Position numbers and translations under genes: made by a program. From Syntrophales bacterium (GTDB lineage Bacteria > Desulfobacterota > Syntrophia > Syntrophales > Fen-1087), in the NCBI GenBank assembly GCA_030656035.1, contig JAUSOK010000109.1:1-53583 (forward strand): a stretch of 53,583 nt of DNA. The letters run 5' to 3'. Positions 34,035 to 42,329 of the stretch are shown here, one piece after another. Each line of letters opens with the position of its first letter. Position 1 is the first letter of the stretch. Under the pieces are notes generated by a model, which was not told the origin of the DNA, made no database searches, and worked only from the letters and a program-made list of their open reading frames with translations.

Positions 34035-35339
34035 TCAGCTTCCAACGGTTTTCTGGAAGATCTCCCAGCTTTTGAGAATATCGATCGCGCCTTTGAGCTG
34101 ACTGTCGAGCGCCAGGTCTTCTGCGTCCTTTTTGGCCTTTTCTTCCGGTTTCTGCCCGTTTTCCTCCGGCGATTTGATATGGCCCGTGAGGTCCCGCTCC
34201 CGGATGCGACGCTCCGCTCCTTCTTTTTCCTGGGCGGGCCGCTGGAACTTGATGACGATGTCCGGGGCGATGCCTTCGGCCTGAATGGAGCGCCCGCTGG
34301 GGGTATAGTATTTTGCCGTGGTCAATTTCAGCGCCGATCCGTCTTCAAGGGGGATCACCGTCTGCACGGACCCCTTGCCGAAGGTCTGCGTACCGACAAT
34401 GATCGCCCGCCGGTTGTCCCGCAGCGCGCCGGAAACGATTTCCGCGGCGCTGGCGGTGCCCTCGTTGACGAGAATCACAATCGGACAGGAGGGCTCATCG
34501 CCGTTGTCCCCGGCGGAAAAGGTATTTTCGAGATTCCTGGTCTTCCCCTTCGTCGAAACAATGACGCCTGATTTGAGAAAGCAATCGGAAATTTCCACGG
34601 CCTGATTCAGCAGACCGCCCGGATTGTTGCGCATGTCTAAAACGAGGCCCTTGAGGGACTGGGAGGGTCTGTCAAGGTCTTTGAGCGCCTTCTTGAGCTC
34701 ATTGACGCTTTTTTCCTGGAATGAGGCGATCCGGATGTAGCCGATCCGGTCGTCGTACATGCGGGACTTGATGCTTCTGATCTTGATGATGCTCCGCGTG
34801 ATGACGATGTCCTCCGGCTTGGCCATTTTTTCCCGCATGATCGTCAGCGTCACTTTTGTATCCTTCGGACCCCGGAGCTTGCTGACGGCCTCCATGATGC
34901 TGATGTTCTTGGTCGATTTGCCGTCGATCCCGATGATCTGATCGCCTGACTTGACGCCGGCCTGGAAGGCGGGCGTGTCTTCAATCGGCGATACGACGGT
35001 CAGGATGTCCTTGAGAATCGTGATTTCAATCCCGATGCCGCCGAAAGTTCCCCGGGTCTCGACCTCCAATTCCTTGTACATGTCCGCTGTCATGAAGGCG
35101 CTGTGGGGATCGAGCGAGCGCATCATGCCGTTGATGGCGCCCTGGATCAGGGTTTTCTGCTCGAGGGGTTCCACATAGTTTTTTTGCACCATATCCAGAA
35201 CTTCGTTGAACAGCTTGATATTTTTATAGGTTTGCCGGTCCAGCGCGACGGCCGGTGAATTCGCGTAAAGGTTCCAAAGGCTCAATAAGGCAACCAGGCA
35301 AACCGCCGAAACCAATAGGGCCTTCATCTTTTTCTTCAT
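34035..35339 (-). CDS. ctpA: Carboxyl-terminal processing protease (S41 family)
   Basis: 434 residues from the ATG at 35339, which has GAGGAA at seven bases; an ATG eight codons upstream lacks one. An N-terminal membrane anchor (about 5-25), a PDZ domain (GIGIEITILKDILTVVSPIE, GDQIIGIDGKS), then the S41 catalytic domain with Ser in NEGTASAAEI and Lys in GTQTFGKGSVQT, i.e. a Ser-Lys dyad. It trims or degrades periplasmic proteins and often controls peptidoglycan hydrolases. First gene of ctpA-TPR lipoprotein-DUF4292 lipoprotein. Confidence 0.93.
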   Translation of the reverse strand: MKKKMKALLVSAVCLVALLSLWNLYANSPAVALDRQTYKNIKLFNEVLDMVQKNYVEPLEQKTLIQGAINGMMRSLDPHSAFMTADMYKELEVETRGTFGGIGIEITILKDILTVVSPIEDTPAFQAGVKSGDQIIGIDGKSTKNISIMEAVSKLRGPKDTKVTLTIMREKMAKPEDIVITRSIIKIRSIKSRMYDDRIGYIRIASFQEKSVNELKKALKDLDRPSQSLKGLVLDMRNNPGGLLNQAVEISDCFLKSGVIVSTKGKTRNLENTFSAGDNGDEPSCPIVILVNEGTASAAEIVSGALRDNRRAIIVGTQTFGKGSVQTVIPLEDGSALKLTTAKYYTPSGRSIQAEGIAPDIVIKFQRPAQEKEGAERRIRERDLTGHIKSPEENGQKPEEKAKKDAEDLALDSQLKGAIDILKSWEIFQKTVGS

Positions 35340-35497
35340 AGGCGCTTCCTCTATATGATTCATTTTTATTATGTAGAACTACCACTTTTTTATTTAATAT
35401 TCAATTTCATATCAGATTTTTCGGAAATTCTGCGGGTTCGGGGAGGTCACCCCGACCCCTTCATCCGCACCGGAGGGGGATCAAGGCGGCGGGGCAA

Positions 35498-35911
35498 TCA
35501 TTTCTTCGGGGAACGACCGGGTTGTTCGTGGTTTTCATACAGGACGCTCAAAAAAACGCGCACCCCTTTTACAACGGCAGCCAGCGATGTCACGGTGTTA
35601 AGAAAGGGAATCCGGATGCCCTCCTGGGCAATCTGACCAAGATCCGCCAGGAAAATCACCGTCTTATGCAATTTCCGGAACGAATCGGACAGGTCCTCGA
35701 CCTGGCGGTTCATCGTGGAGGTCATCCGATTGATATTGGCGGTTATCTGCTCGAGGTTCCTGAGGATGCCGGGCAGATTCTCGTTCAGGGCATGCAGCGT
35801 CACGGCAATGGTTTCCGCCGTCCGGCGAAGCTGCAGCAGCGACGGGATCAAAAACAGGGCAAACAGCAAAAACGCGACGGCCATTACCGTGACAACAATT
35901 TCCAGAAACAT
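35498..35911 (-). CDS. DUF948-like membrane-anchored coiled-coil protein
   Basis: 137 residues, ATG at 35911. One N-terminal transmembrane helix (about 5-27) is followed by an amphipathic helical region (IAVTLHALNENLPGILRNLEQITANINRM) and a C-terminal hydrophobic patch. This matches the DUF948 / YoxC-like pattern, whose function is unknown. Its neighbour across the palindromic repeat is a YtxH-domain protein, a pairing often seen for envelope-stress proteins. Confidence 0.6.
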   Translation of the reverse strand: MFLEIVVTVMAVAFLLFALFLIPSLLQLRRTAETIAVTLHALNENLPGILRNLEQITANINRMTSTMNRQVEDLSDSFRKLHKTVIFLADLGQIAQEGIRIPFLNTVTSLAAVVKGVRVFLSVLYENHEQPGRSPKK

Positions 35912-35950
35912 GCCCGCTCCTCCTGATTGGAATCTTTAATTATGCATGAC

Positions 35951-36125
35951 GACTTCGTAAAAAGTCCGGATGCTGCGTTGCGCGGCATCCTTCGTCATTG
36001 CGGCGTACGCACGAGTACGCCTCACTTGGATGGGGACACGACTCTGTCATGTCCCCATGTGCCTTGCTTGCGGAGCTTTTTACGCAGCCGTCGAACCTGG
36101 ACAGTTTTAGGACTTTTTACGAGTC
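35951..36125. repeat. Palindromic dispersed repeat, copy B with nested outer ends
   Basis: The core 35951-36092 ends in CTTTTTACGCAGCCGTC (36076-36092). Inside: GGCGTAC GCACGA GTACGCC hairpin (36002-36021) and a 25-bp GGGGACA/TGTCCCC near-palindrome (36032-36056). The left end is GACTTCGTAAAAAGTCC (35951-35967) and pairs with a second right end GGACTTTTTACGAGTC at 36110-36125, giving a nested structure. Located between the DUF948-like and YtxH genes. Confidence 0.85.
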
Positions 36126-36127
36126 CA

Positions 36128-36511
36128 TTATGCAGGGGTTTTGTCTTTTTCTTCCTTGAAGGCTTCCACGCCGGCGTCAATGGCCCGCTTCAGGCGGCCC
36201 TTGCCTTCCTGGAGCGTTTCTTTTCCGCGTTCCGTCAATTCTTCAACCTTGCTTTCCACTTCCTCCACTTTCTCCTTGGCCGAAATTTCCACTTCCCTCA
36301 GCCGTTTTACCGCCGCTTCGTAGGCCTTTTTGCTTTTTTCGAGCGCCAGTTCATATTCATCCCGTGCCCTGGCCTTCAATTCTTCCGTTTTTTGGGCAAT
36401 GTCCTCGCGGGTTTCCTTGCCGCTTTTAGGAGCATACAGAACGCCCAGGACAGCGCCGATCAATCCACCGATGAACAGACCCTTCAAAAAATCAACGCCT
36501 CGATCCGACAT
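36128..36511 (-). CDS. YtxH-domain protein
   Basis: 127 residues, ATG at 36511 preceded by AAGGAGG. A short N-terminus leads to a single hydrophobic helix (FLKGLFIGGLIGAVLGVLYA) followed by PKSGKETREDIAQKTEELKA, the YtxH signature. The rest is a highly charged Lys/Glu coiled coil. Function is unknown; related proteins are general-stress or gas-vesicle-like proteins. It has its own near-perfect promoter. Confidence 0.8.
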   Translation of the reverse strand: MSDRGVDFLKGLFIGGLIGAVLGVLYAPKSGKETREDIAQKTEELKARARDEYELALEKSKKAYEAAVKRLREVEISAKEKVEEVESKVEELTERGKETLQEGKGRLKRAIDAGVEAFKEEKDKTPA

Positions 36512-36556
36512 GGCCGCACCTCCTTATGTTTTGTATTTGATCTTATGACGTTTTTT

Positions 36557-36584
36557 ATTATACGCGTATTTTAGAGAATGTAAA
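36557..36584 (-). promoter_or_regulatory. Promoter of the YtxH gene with perfect -10
   Basis: On the minus strand TTTACA (36579-36584), 16-base spacer, TATAAT (36557-36562), 46 bases upstream of the start codon. Confidence 0.7.
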
Positions 36585-36594
36585 CCAAAAAAGC

Positions 36595-36635
36595 AAAAAA
36601 AAAACCGGGCATTGAACAGCATTCAAATGCCCGGT
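36595..36635 (-). terminator. Intrinsic terminator of the small lipoprotein gene
   Basis: ACCGGGCATT (36604-36613) pairs with AATGCCCGGT (36626-36635), with inner TTGAA/TTCAA pairing. In the minus-strand transcript ten U follow (A run 36595-36604). Confidence 0.9.
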
Positions 36636-36664
36636 ATGTCGTTTTCCCCCTGTTTGGCTCTTTA

Positions 36665-36859
36665 TTACTTTGCAGGGGCTTTAACCGGTGCTGCAGGCGC
36701 GGGAGCAGCCGCCGGAGCCGGTGCAGGCGCTGGGGCAGCAGGAGCAGCCGCCGGAGCCGGAGCCGGTTTCGTCTCTTCTGCTTTCTTGCAGCCAACCACT
36801 GCAAATGAAAATGTAATAACGAAAAGCAGGGATAAAATAACAGCCAAGACCTTCTTCAT
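36665..36859 (-). CDS. Small Ala/Pro-rich lipoprotein
   Basis: 64 residues, ATG at 36859 with AAAGGAGG upstream. A signal peptide of 23 residues ends in a lipobox (VVGC, Cys about 24), followed by KKAEETK and then a tail of almost only Ala and Pro in PA repeats (APAPAAAPAAPAPAPAPA). The mature protein would be a flexible, extended, lipid-anchored tether. It has its own strong terminator and is probably well expressed. No function known; low sequence complexity makes homology uninformative. Confidence 0.75.
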   Translation of the reverse strand: MKKVLAVILSLLFVITFSFAVVGCKKAEETKPAPAPAAAPAAPAPAPAPAAAPAPAAPVKAPAK

Positions 36860-36947
36860 CTATTTGTCACCTCCTTTCAAGAATATTTCAAGTGGGGGCA
36901 ATGTTCCATAGCCCCTTTGACAGGCGAAAGTACTCTTTTTTTTTGTC

Positions 36948-36976
36948 TTGTCAAGATAAATTTATCAGGATATAAG
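36948..36976 (+). promoter_or_regulatory. Sigma70-type promoter of the hyuA-HDAC operon
   Basis: TTGTCA (36948-36953), 17-base spacer, TATAAG (36971-36976). Transcription near 36983 supports the downstream start codon at 37016 over the ATG at 36977. Confidence 0.65.
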
Positions 36977-37015
36977 ATGGCGTCAAAAAATATTTCCGGC
37001 AGAGGGAGTGCTGTC

Positions 37016-38689
37016 ATGATCCTGGGCATCGACGTGGGCGGGACGCATACGGACGCGGTTTTGATCGAGGATTTCAAGATCATCAGGAAGGCCAAGGTCC
37101 TCACCGATGCGGGCAACCTGATGCAATCCCTCCTGAAGGTCACGCAGGAGATCTTGAGCGAAGAAAATCCCGGGAAGCTCAGCCGCGTGGTGCTCAGCAC
37201 GACCATATCCACGAACGCCATTGTCCAGAAAAAGACCGACCGCGTGGGCATGATTCTGGCCTGCGGCCCGGGGATCGAGCCTGCGCGGCTCGCCGTGGGG
37301 GGGGATTGCCATTTCGTTGCCGGGTATGTCAACCACCGGGGCCTGGAAGCGGCGACGGTCGATGACGAAGAAATCAGGCGGGTCGGCGAACATTTCCAGG
37401 CGGAGGGCATCGATCATGTCGGCGTCGTGGGAAAATTTTCCACGCGCAACCCCGTCCAGGAGATCCGGATCAGAGACCGGTTGCAGGGCGCCGCGAGCCA
37501 TCTGTCGCTGGGGCATCGGATGTCGGGACATCTGAATTTTCCGCGGCGCATCGCCACGACCTATCTGAACGCCTCCGTTGCCCGCCTGTACTGCCGTTTT
37601 GTTGAGGACGTTCTCGACTTTGTCAGCCGGCAGGGCATTTCCGTTCCAATCTATATCCTGAAGGCCGACGGCGGCGCCATCGACATCCGGCAATCGCTTG
37701 AGTTTCCCGTGCAGAACATTCTCTCCGGTCCCGCCGCCAGCATCATGGGCGTTTTGAGCCTGTCCAGCCGCGGGGAGGACGCCATTGTCCTGGATATCGG
37801 GGGCACGACGACGGATATTGCCGTCTTTGCCGAGGGCGTTCCGCTTCTGGAAGCCTTCGGCGTGACGATCGAAGGATATAAGACGCTCATCCGGGGGCTG
37901 CGCACAAAGTCGATCGGCCTGGGCGGGGACAGTTGCGTCCGTGTCGATCAGGGGCGGCTGTCCATCGGACCGGACCGCGAAGGACCGGCGGCGGCCTTCG
38001 GAGGCCCCTGTCCAACACCGACCGACGCGATGATCGTTTTGGGCCTGACGGACATCGGCGAGCGGGGCGCCGCGGAGAAGGCCCTGACGCCGCTGGCTGA
38101 GGCGCTGAACTGTTCCCTGACTCAGGCGGCGCAGCAGATTTACGACGAGGCGTGCCGGATCATCGTTGACCAGGTCGGCCGGGTGATTGAAGAGATCAAT
38201 AATCAGCCTGTCTATACCATTCATGAAATGCTGGAAGGCAAGCAATTGCAGCCGAAAATCCTCTATGTGGTGGGGGGGCCGGCCAGGCCCATGGCGCCAA
38301 GGCTCGGACAACTGCTGAACTGCCCGGTGCATATTCCCGAACACCCAGAAGTCGCCAACGCCATCGGGGCGGCGTTGGCCCGGACCACGGCGGAAATCAC
38401 CGTTCTGGCGGACACGGAACAGAAATTCCTCTCCATCGCGGAAGAGGGCTACCGGGCGGCGATTCCTCCCCGCTTCAGCCGGGAGGACGCGATTCGCATC
38501 GGCCGGGAAAAACTGCGCGAGAAGGCCATCCGCATGGGCGCCCGGGAAGAAGATATCGAAATCGAGGTCATTGAAAGCCAGGAATTCAATATGGTCAATC
38601 AATTTTACACAACCGGCAAAAATATCCGGGTCAAGCTCCAGGTGAAGCCGGGATTGATTGCGGGTTTTCAGGCGGGGCAGCGTTTATGA
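37016..38689 (+). CDS. hyuA: Hydantoinase/oxoprolinase family protein, HyuA type
   Basis: 557 residues from the ATG at 37016 with GAGGGAG eight bases upstream. Starts with the ASKHA phosphate-1 motif MILGIDVGGTHTDAVLIED; further Hydantoinase_A features are STTISTNAIVQKK, LSGPAASIMGV, IVLDIGGTTTDIAVF (phosphate-2) and GLGGDSCVRV. Family members are ATP-dependent cyclic-amide hydrolases or the alpha-like subunits of acetone and acetophenone carboxylases, normally with a HyuB partner. No HyuB is present; the gene instead overlaps by 4 bases a deacetylase-fold gene, suggesting a different two-enzyme system. Substrate unknown. Confidence 0.8.
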   Translation: MILGIDVGGTHTDAVLIEDFKIIRKAKVLTDAGNLMQSLLKVTQEILSEENPGKLSRVVLSTTISTNAIVQKKTDRVGMILACGPGIEPARLAVGGDCHFVAGYVNHRGLEAATVDDEEIRRVGEHFQAEGIDHVGVVGKFSTRNPVQEIRIRDRLQGAASHLSLGHRMSGHLNFPRRIATTYLNASVARLYCRFVEDVLDFVSRQGISVPIYILKADGGAIDIRQSLEFPVQNILSGPAASIMGVLSLSSRGEDAIVLDIGGTTTDIAVFAEGVPLLEAFGVTIEGYKTLIRGLRTKSIGLGGDSCVRVDQGRLSIGPDREGPAAAFGGPCPTPTDAMIVLGLTDIGERGAAEKALTPLAEALNCSLTQAAQQIYDEACRIIVDQVGRVIEEINNQPVYTIHEMLEGKQLQPKILYVVGGPARPMAPRLGQLLNCPVHIPEHPEVANAIGAALARTTAEITVLADTEQKFLSIAEEGYRAAIPPRFSREDAIRIGREKLREKAIRMGAREEDIEIEVIESQEFNMVNQFYTTGKNIRVKLQVKPGLIAGFQAGQRL

Positions 38690-39996
38690 TAAAAAAACAG
38701 AAAAAAACGGGGCTGATATTTTTTCCGGCTTTTGACTGGGCCATTTCTCCCACGCATCCTGAACGGGAAGAGCGGCTTCTTTACACCCAGGACCAGGTCT
38801 GGGAAGAAGGCCTCCTCGATTTCGACAACATTATCGAGTTCAAGCCGGGCCTTGCAACCATCGAGGATATCAACCGGATCCATATTTGCGTCCCCGATGC
38901 GAAGTCAGTCATTACGGAATCGCACCTCATCTCGGCGGGCGGGGCGATCACGGCCGCCGACAGGGTCCTCAAAGGCGACGTGGACAACGCCTTCGCGCTG
39001 GTCCGGCCGCCCGGCCACCACGCCATGCGGGTCGTTCACGGCGCCCGCGGCTTTTGCAACGTCAACATCGAAGCCATCATGATTGAATACATCCGCCGGC
39101 ATTACGGCCCCAAACGAATCGCCGTCGTCGATACGGACTGCCACCACGGCGACGGCACGCAGGACATCTTCTGGCACGACCCGGACACGCTGTTTATCTC
39201 GATCCATCAGGACGGACGGACGCTTTATCCGGGTTCCGGGTTTCATGACGAGTTCGGCGGGCCCAATGCGCTGGGCGCGACGATCAACGTGCCCCTGCCG
39301 CCCCGGACCTCCGATCGGGGCTTCCTGCATGTCCTGGATCATGTGATTTTACCCATTCTGAAGGAATTCAAGCCGGACCTCATCATCAATTCCGCCGGGC
39401 AGGACAACCACTATACCGATCCCATCACGGACATGCGTTTCAGCGCCCAGGGGTATGCCACGCTCAATGAACGGCTTGCGCCCGACATTGCCGTGCTCGA
39501 AGGCGGCTATTCCATCGAGAAGGCCCTTCCCTATGTCAACGTGGGCATTATTTTAGCGATGGCCGGGATCGATTACAGCCACGTGAGGGAGCCCGATTAC
39601 AACCCGCTGGCGCTGCGGGAATCGGACGACATCATGCGCAAGATCGAAAAGGATGCGGCTGAGATTTACAAGCTCTGGCAGAAACGCGACGCCATGAAGG
39701 CAAAGATAGTCGGAGACGCGGGCTATGCGCGCCGCCGGAAAAGCATCTATTACGATACGGACGGCATCAGCGAACAGCAGGAAGAGACGGTGCGCATCTG
39801 CAACGATTGCGGCGGGCTGGTCATGATCGATTCCACGGCGGATACGGGAAGCAGGATCTATGCCGTCATCGTGCCGGGCCGGAGCTGCGCCGTCTGCCGT
39901 CAGGAAGGCGAAGATTTCTACGCCAAAACCGGCCGCGGGAAATATCATGCCGTCTATTTTCAGGACCGGGACAGGGATGTTTTTCTCGTGAAATAA
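38686..39996 (+). CDS. Histone deacetylase-fold amidohydrolase with C-terminal four-Cys module
   Basis: 436 residues, ATG at 38686 overlapping hyuA (ATGA). The arginase/deacetylase fold is complete: RPPGHH (His111-112), VVDTDCHHGDGTQ (Zn ligands Asp151, His153), SAGQD (Asp240), LEGGY (catalytic Tyr at 275). Residues 1-300 resemble AcuC/acetylpolyamine amidohydrolase. After a helical linker the C-terminal ~75 residues contain CNDC (372, 375) and CAVC (401, 404), a likely zinc ribbon not typical of the family. Expected reaction: hydrolysis of an acyl-amide on a small molecule or protein Lys. Tight coupling to HyuA suggests both act on one amide substrate pathway (inference). Confidence 0.85.
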   Translation: MIKKQKKTGLIFFPAFDWAISPTHPEREERLLYTQDQVWEEGLLDFDNIIEFKPGLATIEDINRIHICVPDAKSVITESHLISAGGAITAADRVLKGDVDNAFALVRPPGHHAMRVVHGARGFCNVNIEAIMIEYIRRHYGPKRIAVVDTDCHHGDGTQDIFWHDPDTLFISIHQDGRTLYPGSGFHDEFGGPNALGATINVPLPPRTSDRGFLHVLDHVILPILKEFKPDLIINSAGQDNHYTDPITDMRFSAQGYATLNERLAPDIAVLEGGYSIEKALPYVNVGIILAMAGIDYSHVREPDYNPLALRESDDIMRKIEKDAAEIYKLWQKRDAMKAKIVGDAGYARRRKSIYYDTDGISEQQEETVRICNDCGGLVMIDSTADTGSRIYAVIVPGRSCAVCRQEGEDFYAKTGRGKYHAVYFQDRDRDVFLVK

Positions 39997-40019
39997 CGCA
40001 GATGAGGCCGCATCATTTT

Positions 40020-40095
40020 GTAGGCGCGGGCTTCAGCCCGCGTTTCGCATCATGTGCAGGTTGCAGGAAAGCGCAGGCTAAAGCCTGCGGCTACG
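40020..40095. repeat. Paired-hairpin palindromic repeat
   Basis: Two perfect 8-bp stem hairpins, CGCGGGCT TC AGCCCGCG (near 40025-40042) and CGCAGGCT AA AGCCTGCG (40072-40089), whose flanks GTAGG and GGCTAC are also inversely related. This is a REP/BIME-like intergenic element found after operon ends in many genomes. Only one copy is seen here. Confidence 0.65.
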
Positions 40096-40175
40096 CGAAA
40101 AAGATTTTGAGCCGCGGCGAAGCCATTTTTCAAAGGTCTAAATACTATTAATTTTCAAGGAGGAACAGGCAATTT

Positions 40176-40568
40176 ATGAGCGATGAAGTGGTGAAGCGAA
40201 CCCAGGAAACGGCAAAGAAACTGTTCGGGGCGGGCGTCAAGATGGATCCGCCCTATCTGATGTGGCGCGAATTCGACAAGGACCTGGCCAACGAGTTCTC
40301 GAAGTTTATCACGGGAAATCTCTATTCGCGGACCGTTTTGACGCTGCCGGAAAGGCAGATGGCGGCCTGCGCGATGCTCGCCGCGCTGCGGGCCACGGGG
40401 GAATTGAAGCTGCATGTGAATGCGGCGCTCAATGTGGGCTGCGACCCGAAAAAGCTGACCGAAATCTTCTTTCAGGTCGCCACGTATGCCGGGATGCCGG
40501 CCGTCAACGAGGCCCTCGAAGTTTACCGGGACGTCTTGAAAGAAAGAGGCGAATGGCCGATTAAGTAA
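40176..40568 (+). CDS. Carboxymuconolactone decarboxylase-family protein
   Basis: 130 residues, ATG at 40176 with AAGGAGG upstream. The all-helical CMD domain is seen in LTLPERQMAACAMLAALRAT and GELKLHVNAALNVGCDPKKLTEIFFQVATYAGMPA. The AhpD-type CxxC redox pair is absent, so a lyase-like or unknown role is more likely than peroxidase reduction. It stands alone between the hyuA-HDAC unit and the biotin cluster, ended by a strong terminator. Confidence 0.85.
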   Translation: MSDEVVKRTQETAKKLFGAGVKMDPPYLMWREFDKDLANEFSKFITGNLYSRTVLTLPERQMAACAMLAALRATGELKLHVNAALNVGCDPKKLTEIFFQVATYAGMPAVNEALEVYRDVLKERGEWPIK

Positions 40569-40657
40569 GCGCTTCGCATGGTTCCCGATAAATGGTACGC
40601 AAAGGGCGAAACTTATCCTAAAAGACTTCAAACATGATTTTACAGAAGTACTTGAAA

Positions 40658-40703
40658 CAATGATGCCGGACCCTCACAAGAGAAGTCCGGCATCATTGTT
40701 TTT
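40658..40703 (+). terminator. Intrinsic terminator after the CMD gene
   Basis: CAATGATGCCGGAC (40658-40671) and GTCCGGCATCATTG (40685-40698), 14-bp perfect stem, 13-base loop, then TTTTT (40699-40703). Because the biotin-carrier gene converges here, it may serve both directions. Confidence 0.88.
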
Positions 40704-40716
40704 AAGATGGCGGGTG

Positions 40717-40932
40717 TTACTCGAGGACGACCAGAACCTGGTTCGTATCGACCTTGTCTTTTTCGGCGACCTTGATTTCGGCGACCTTTCCGCTTGACGG
40801 CGCCAGAATCGGGTTTTCCATCTTCATGGCTTCCAGAATGATCAATTCATCGTCGGCATTGACGGCATCGCCGACCTCGACTAAAATCTCCGCGATGGTT
40901 CCGGGCATGGGGGCTACGACTTCTACTGCCAT
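40717..40932 (-). CDS. Free-standing biotin carrier protein
   Basis: 71 residues, ATG at 40932 with GGAGG upstream. It is a bare biotinyl/lipoyl domain: EVVAPMPGTIAEILVEVGDAV, the biotinylation motif EAMKMEN with Lys37, and APSSGKVAEIKVAEKDKV. It has no N-terminal linker, unlike AccB or decarboxylase gamma chains. It is the distal gene of the carboxyltransferase-hydratase-lyase-carrier set and should shuttle CO2 for the carboxyltransferase at 43159-44838. No biotin carboxylase is in the window. Confidence 0.93.
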   Translation of the reverse strand: MAVEVVAPMPGTIAEILVEVGDAVNADDELIILEAMKMENPILAPSSGKVAEIKVAEKDKVDTNQVLVVLE

Positions 40933-41049
40933 TTTATACCTCCTTCATATTTGCTTGCCCCGCTGCGCGGACGATCCGGCGCAACGGGACGGATTGAAAG
41001 GTTAAAGGGGAGTCTGAAACTCCCCCCGTTGAAACGGGCAATGCCCGAT

Positions 41050-42240
41050 TTATTTTTTCCAGAGCGGATCCGCAGGACCCCACTTCTCCGGCACGATCGC
41101 TTCGGCCGACCAATCTGTGGGAGCACGCTGACCGACCTTCTCACCCAGCTTTTCGATGAGCTTCTTGAGGCCCGGGCGGGCGAATTCCATGTGCCCCGCC
41201 TTCTGCGTCCGACCATTGTAAATGGCTTCCGAACGGAGTCTCATGTTCATCGTCTTCTCCATCTTCTTGCCCAGCCACAGGACGCGGTCCACATCGAAAC
41301 CATGCTCGATGCCGAGTTCATCGATCTGCACCAGGAGGTCCTCCAGGGTGATCAGACCCACAAACCGGGGATCGGCATAATAGTACTCGCCGGTGCCCCG
41401 GATGGGACAGTCGTCGAGGAAGTTGGCCGGCTGGCCGCCCAGACCGCCCAGAGTCCCCTCAAATCTCGTGAACCCGGCCTGCAGCGCCGCCAGGATGGAC
41501 GAGGAGGCGATGCGCTTCGTCTCATGGAGGTGAAGCAGGTGGCCTTCCGGATTGGGCATGGCATCGAGAATCATGGAACAGTATCGATAAACGTCCGCCG
41601 CATTGGCCGAGCCGTCGTGATCGGCGTGCTCGATGTCATGGGCGCCGATCTGGAACCAGCGCTTCGTGAATTCCACGGCGTCTTTCATCTCCGTGGCGCC
41701 GCTGATGGGGCTCCCCCAGATCGTGCTGACGGTGCCGCACATCTTGATGCCGGCGTCCCGTGCCTTGGCGATGCACCGTTCCGCCTCGCGCCAGTAGTGG
41801 GTCAGGGTGGTCCCGGAATTGGCGAAGTGATGCTCCGGATCCGTGGAGACCATCATGAGGATCCGGTCGGGACCGATTCCTCTCTTCTTCAACTCAATGG
41901 CCCGATCCACGGCGGGTTCCCGGATAGACACAGCCGTCATGACAATTTCGTCATAATTGATCCCTGCCCTTGCGCAACGCTTTTTGAAACCGTCGCTCCG
42001 CATGGCGGTAAGAACCTCTTCGGCGTCTTTGAACTGGGGAATCCCTTCCGGGCTGCCCAGGTTGGTAATTTCGATTTCTCTCGCCCCGGCGAGAATCATT
42101 TCCTGACCATAGAAAATCTTGGCGGCCGTGGAAACAAATTTCTCCGAATGCTGAAAGCCGTCCCGAATCGTGATGTCCCCGATCTCTACCTTTTTCGGCA
42201 TTCTCGGGAAAATTTTCCAATAATCGTACTCTGTCGCCAT
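41050..42240 (-). CDS. HMG-CoA lyase-fold (DRE-TIM) protein lacking the catalytic Cys
   Basis: 396 residues, ATG at 42240 with AAGGAGGA upstream. DRE-TIM barrel features: ITIRDGFQHSEKF (Arg26-Asp27), IEITNLGSPEGIPQFKDAEE, and the metal-binding HLH at 237-239. The loop equivalent to the HMG-CoA lyase GLGGCP reads GLGGQPANF (266-274), replacing the catalytic Cys by Gln270. The ~100-residue C-terminal extension is unlike classical HMG-CoA lyase (~300 residues) and not a PYC_OADA domain. It may cleave or carboxylate/decarboxylate a CoA ester. Flanked by a hydratase and a biotin carrier in one operon. Confidence 0.7.
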   Translation of the reverse strand: MATEYDYWKIFPRMPKKVEIGDITIRDGFQHSEKFVSTAAKIFYGQEMILAGAREIEITNLGSPEGIPQFKDAEEVLTAMRSDGFKKRCARAGINYDEIVMTAVSIREPAVDRAIELKKRGIGPDRILMMVSTDPEHHFANSGTTLTHYWREAERCIAKARDAGIKMCGTVSTIWGSPISGATEMKDAVEFTKRWFQIGAHDIEHADHDGSANAADVYRYCSMILDAMPNPEGHLLHLHETKRIASSSILAALQAGFTRFEGTLGGLGGQPANFLDDCPIRGTGEYYYADPRFVGLITLEDLLVQIDELGIEHGFDVDRVLWLGKKMEKTMNMRLRSEAIYNGRTQKAGHMEFARPGLKKLIEKLGEKVGQRAPTDWSAEAIVPEKWGPADPLWKK

Positions 42241-42329
42241 AAAACTTGTCCTCCTTCAAAAATTTGTTAATAAAGAATCTCCCCTCCTCCGGCGGCAGGA
42301 AGGGGGGAGGGGAAACTTTATCGCTTCAG

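Noticed and set aside
40020-40095. CRISPR-like short repeats
   Set aside because: Only two related hairpins in inverse orientation, no regular spacers or cas genes; better explained as a REP-type element.
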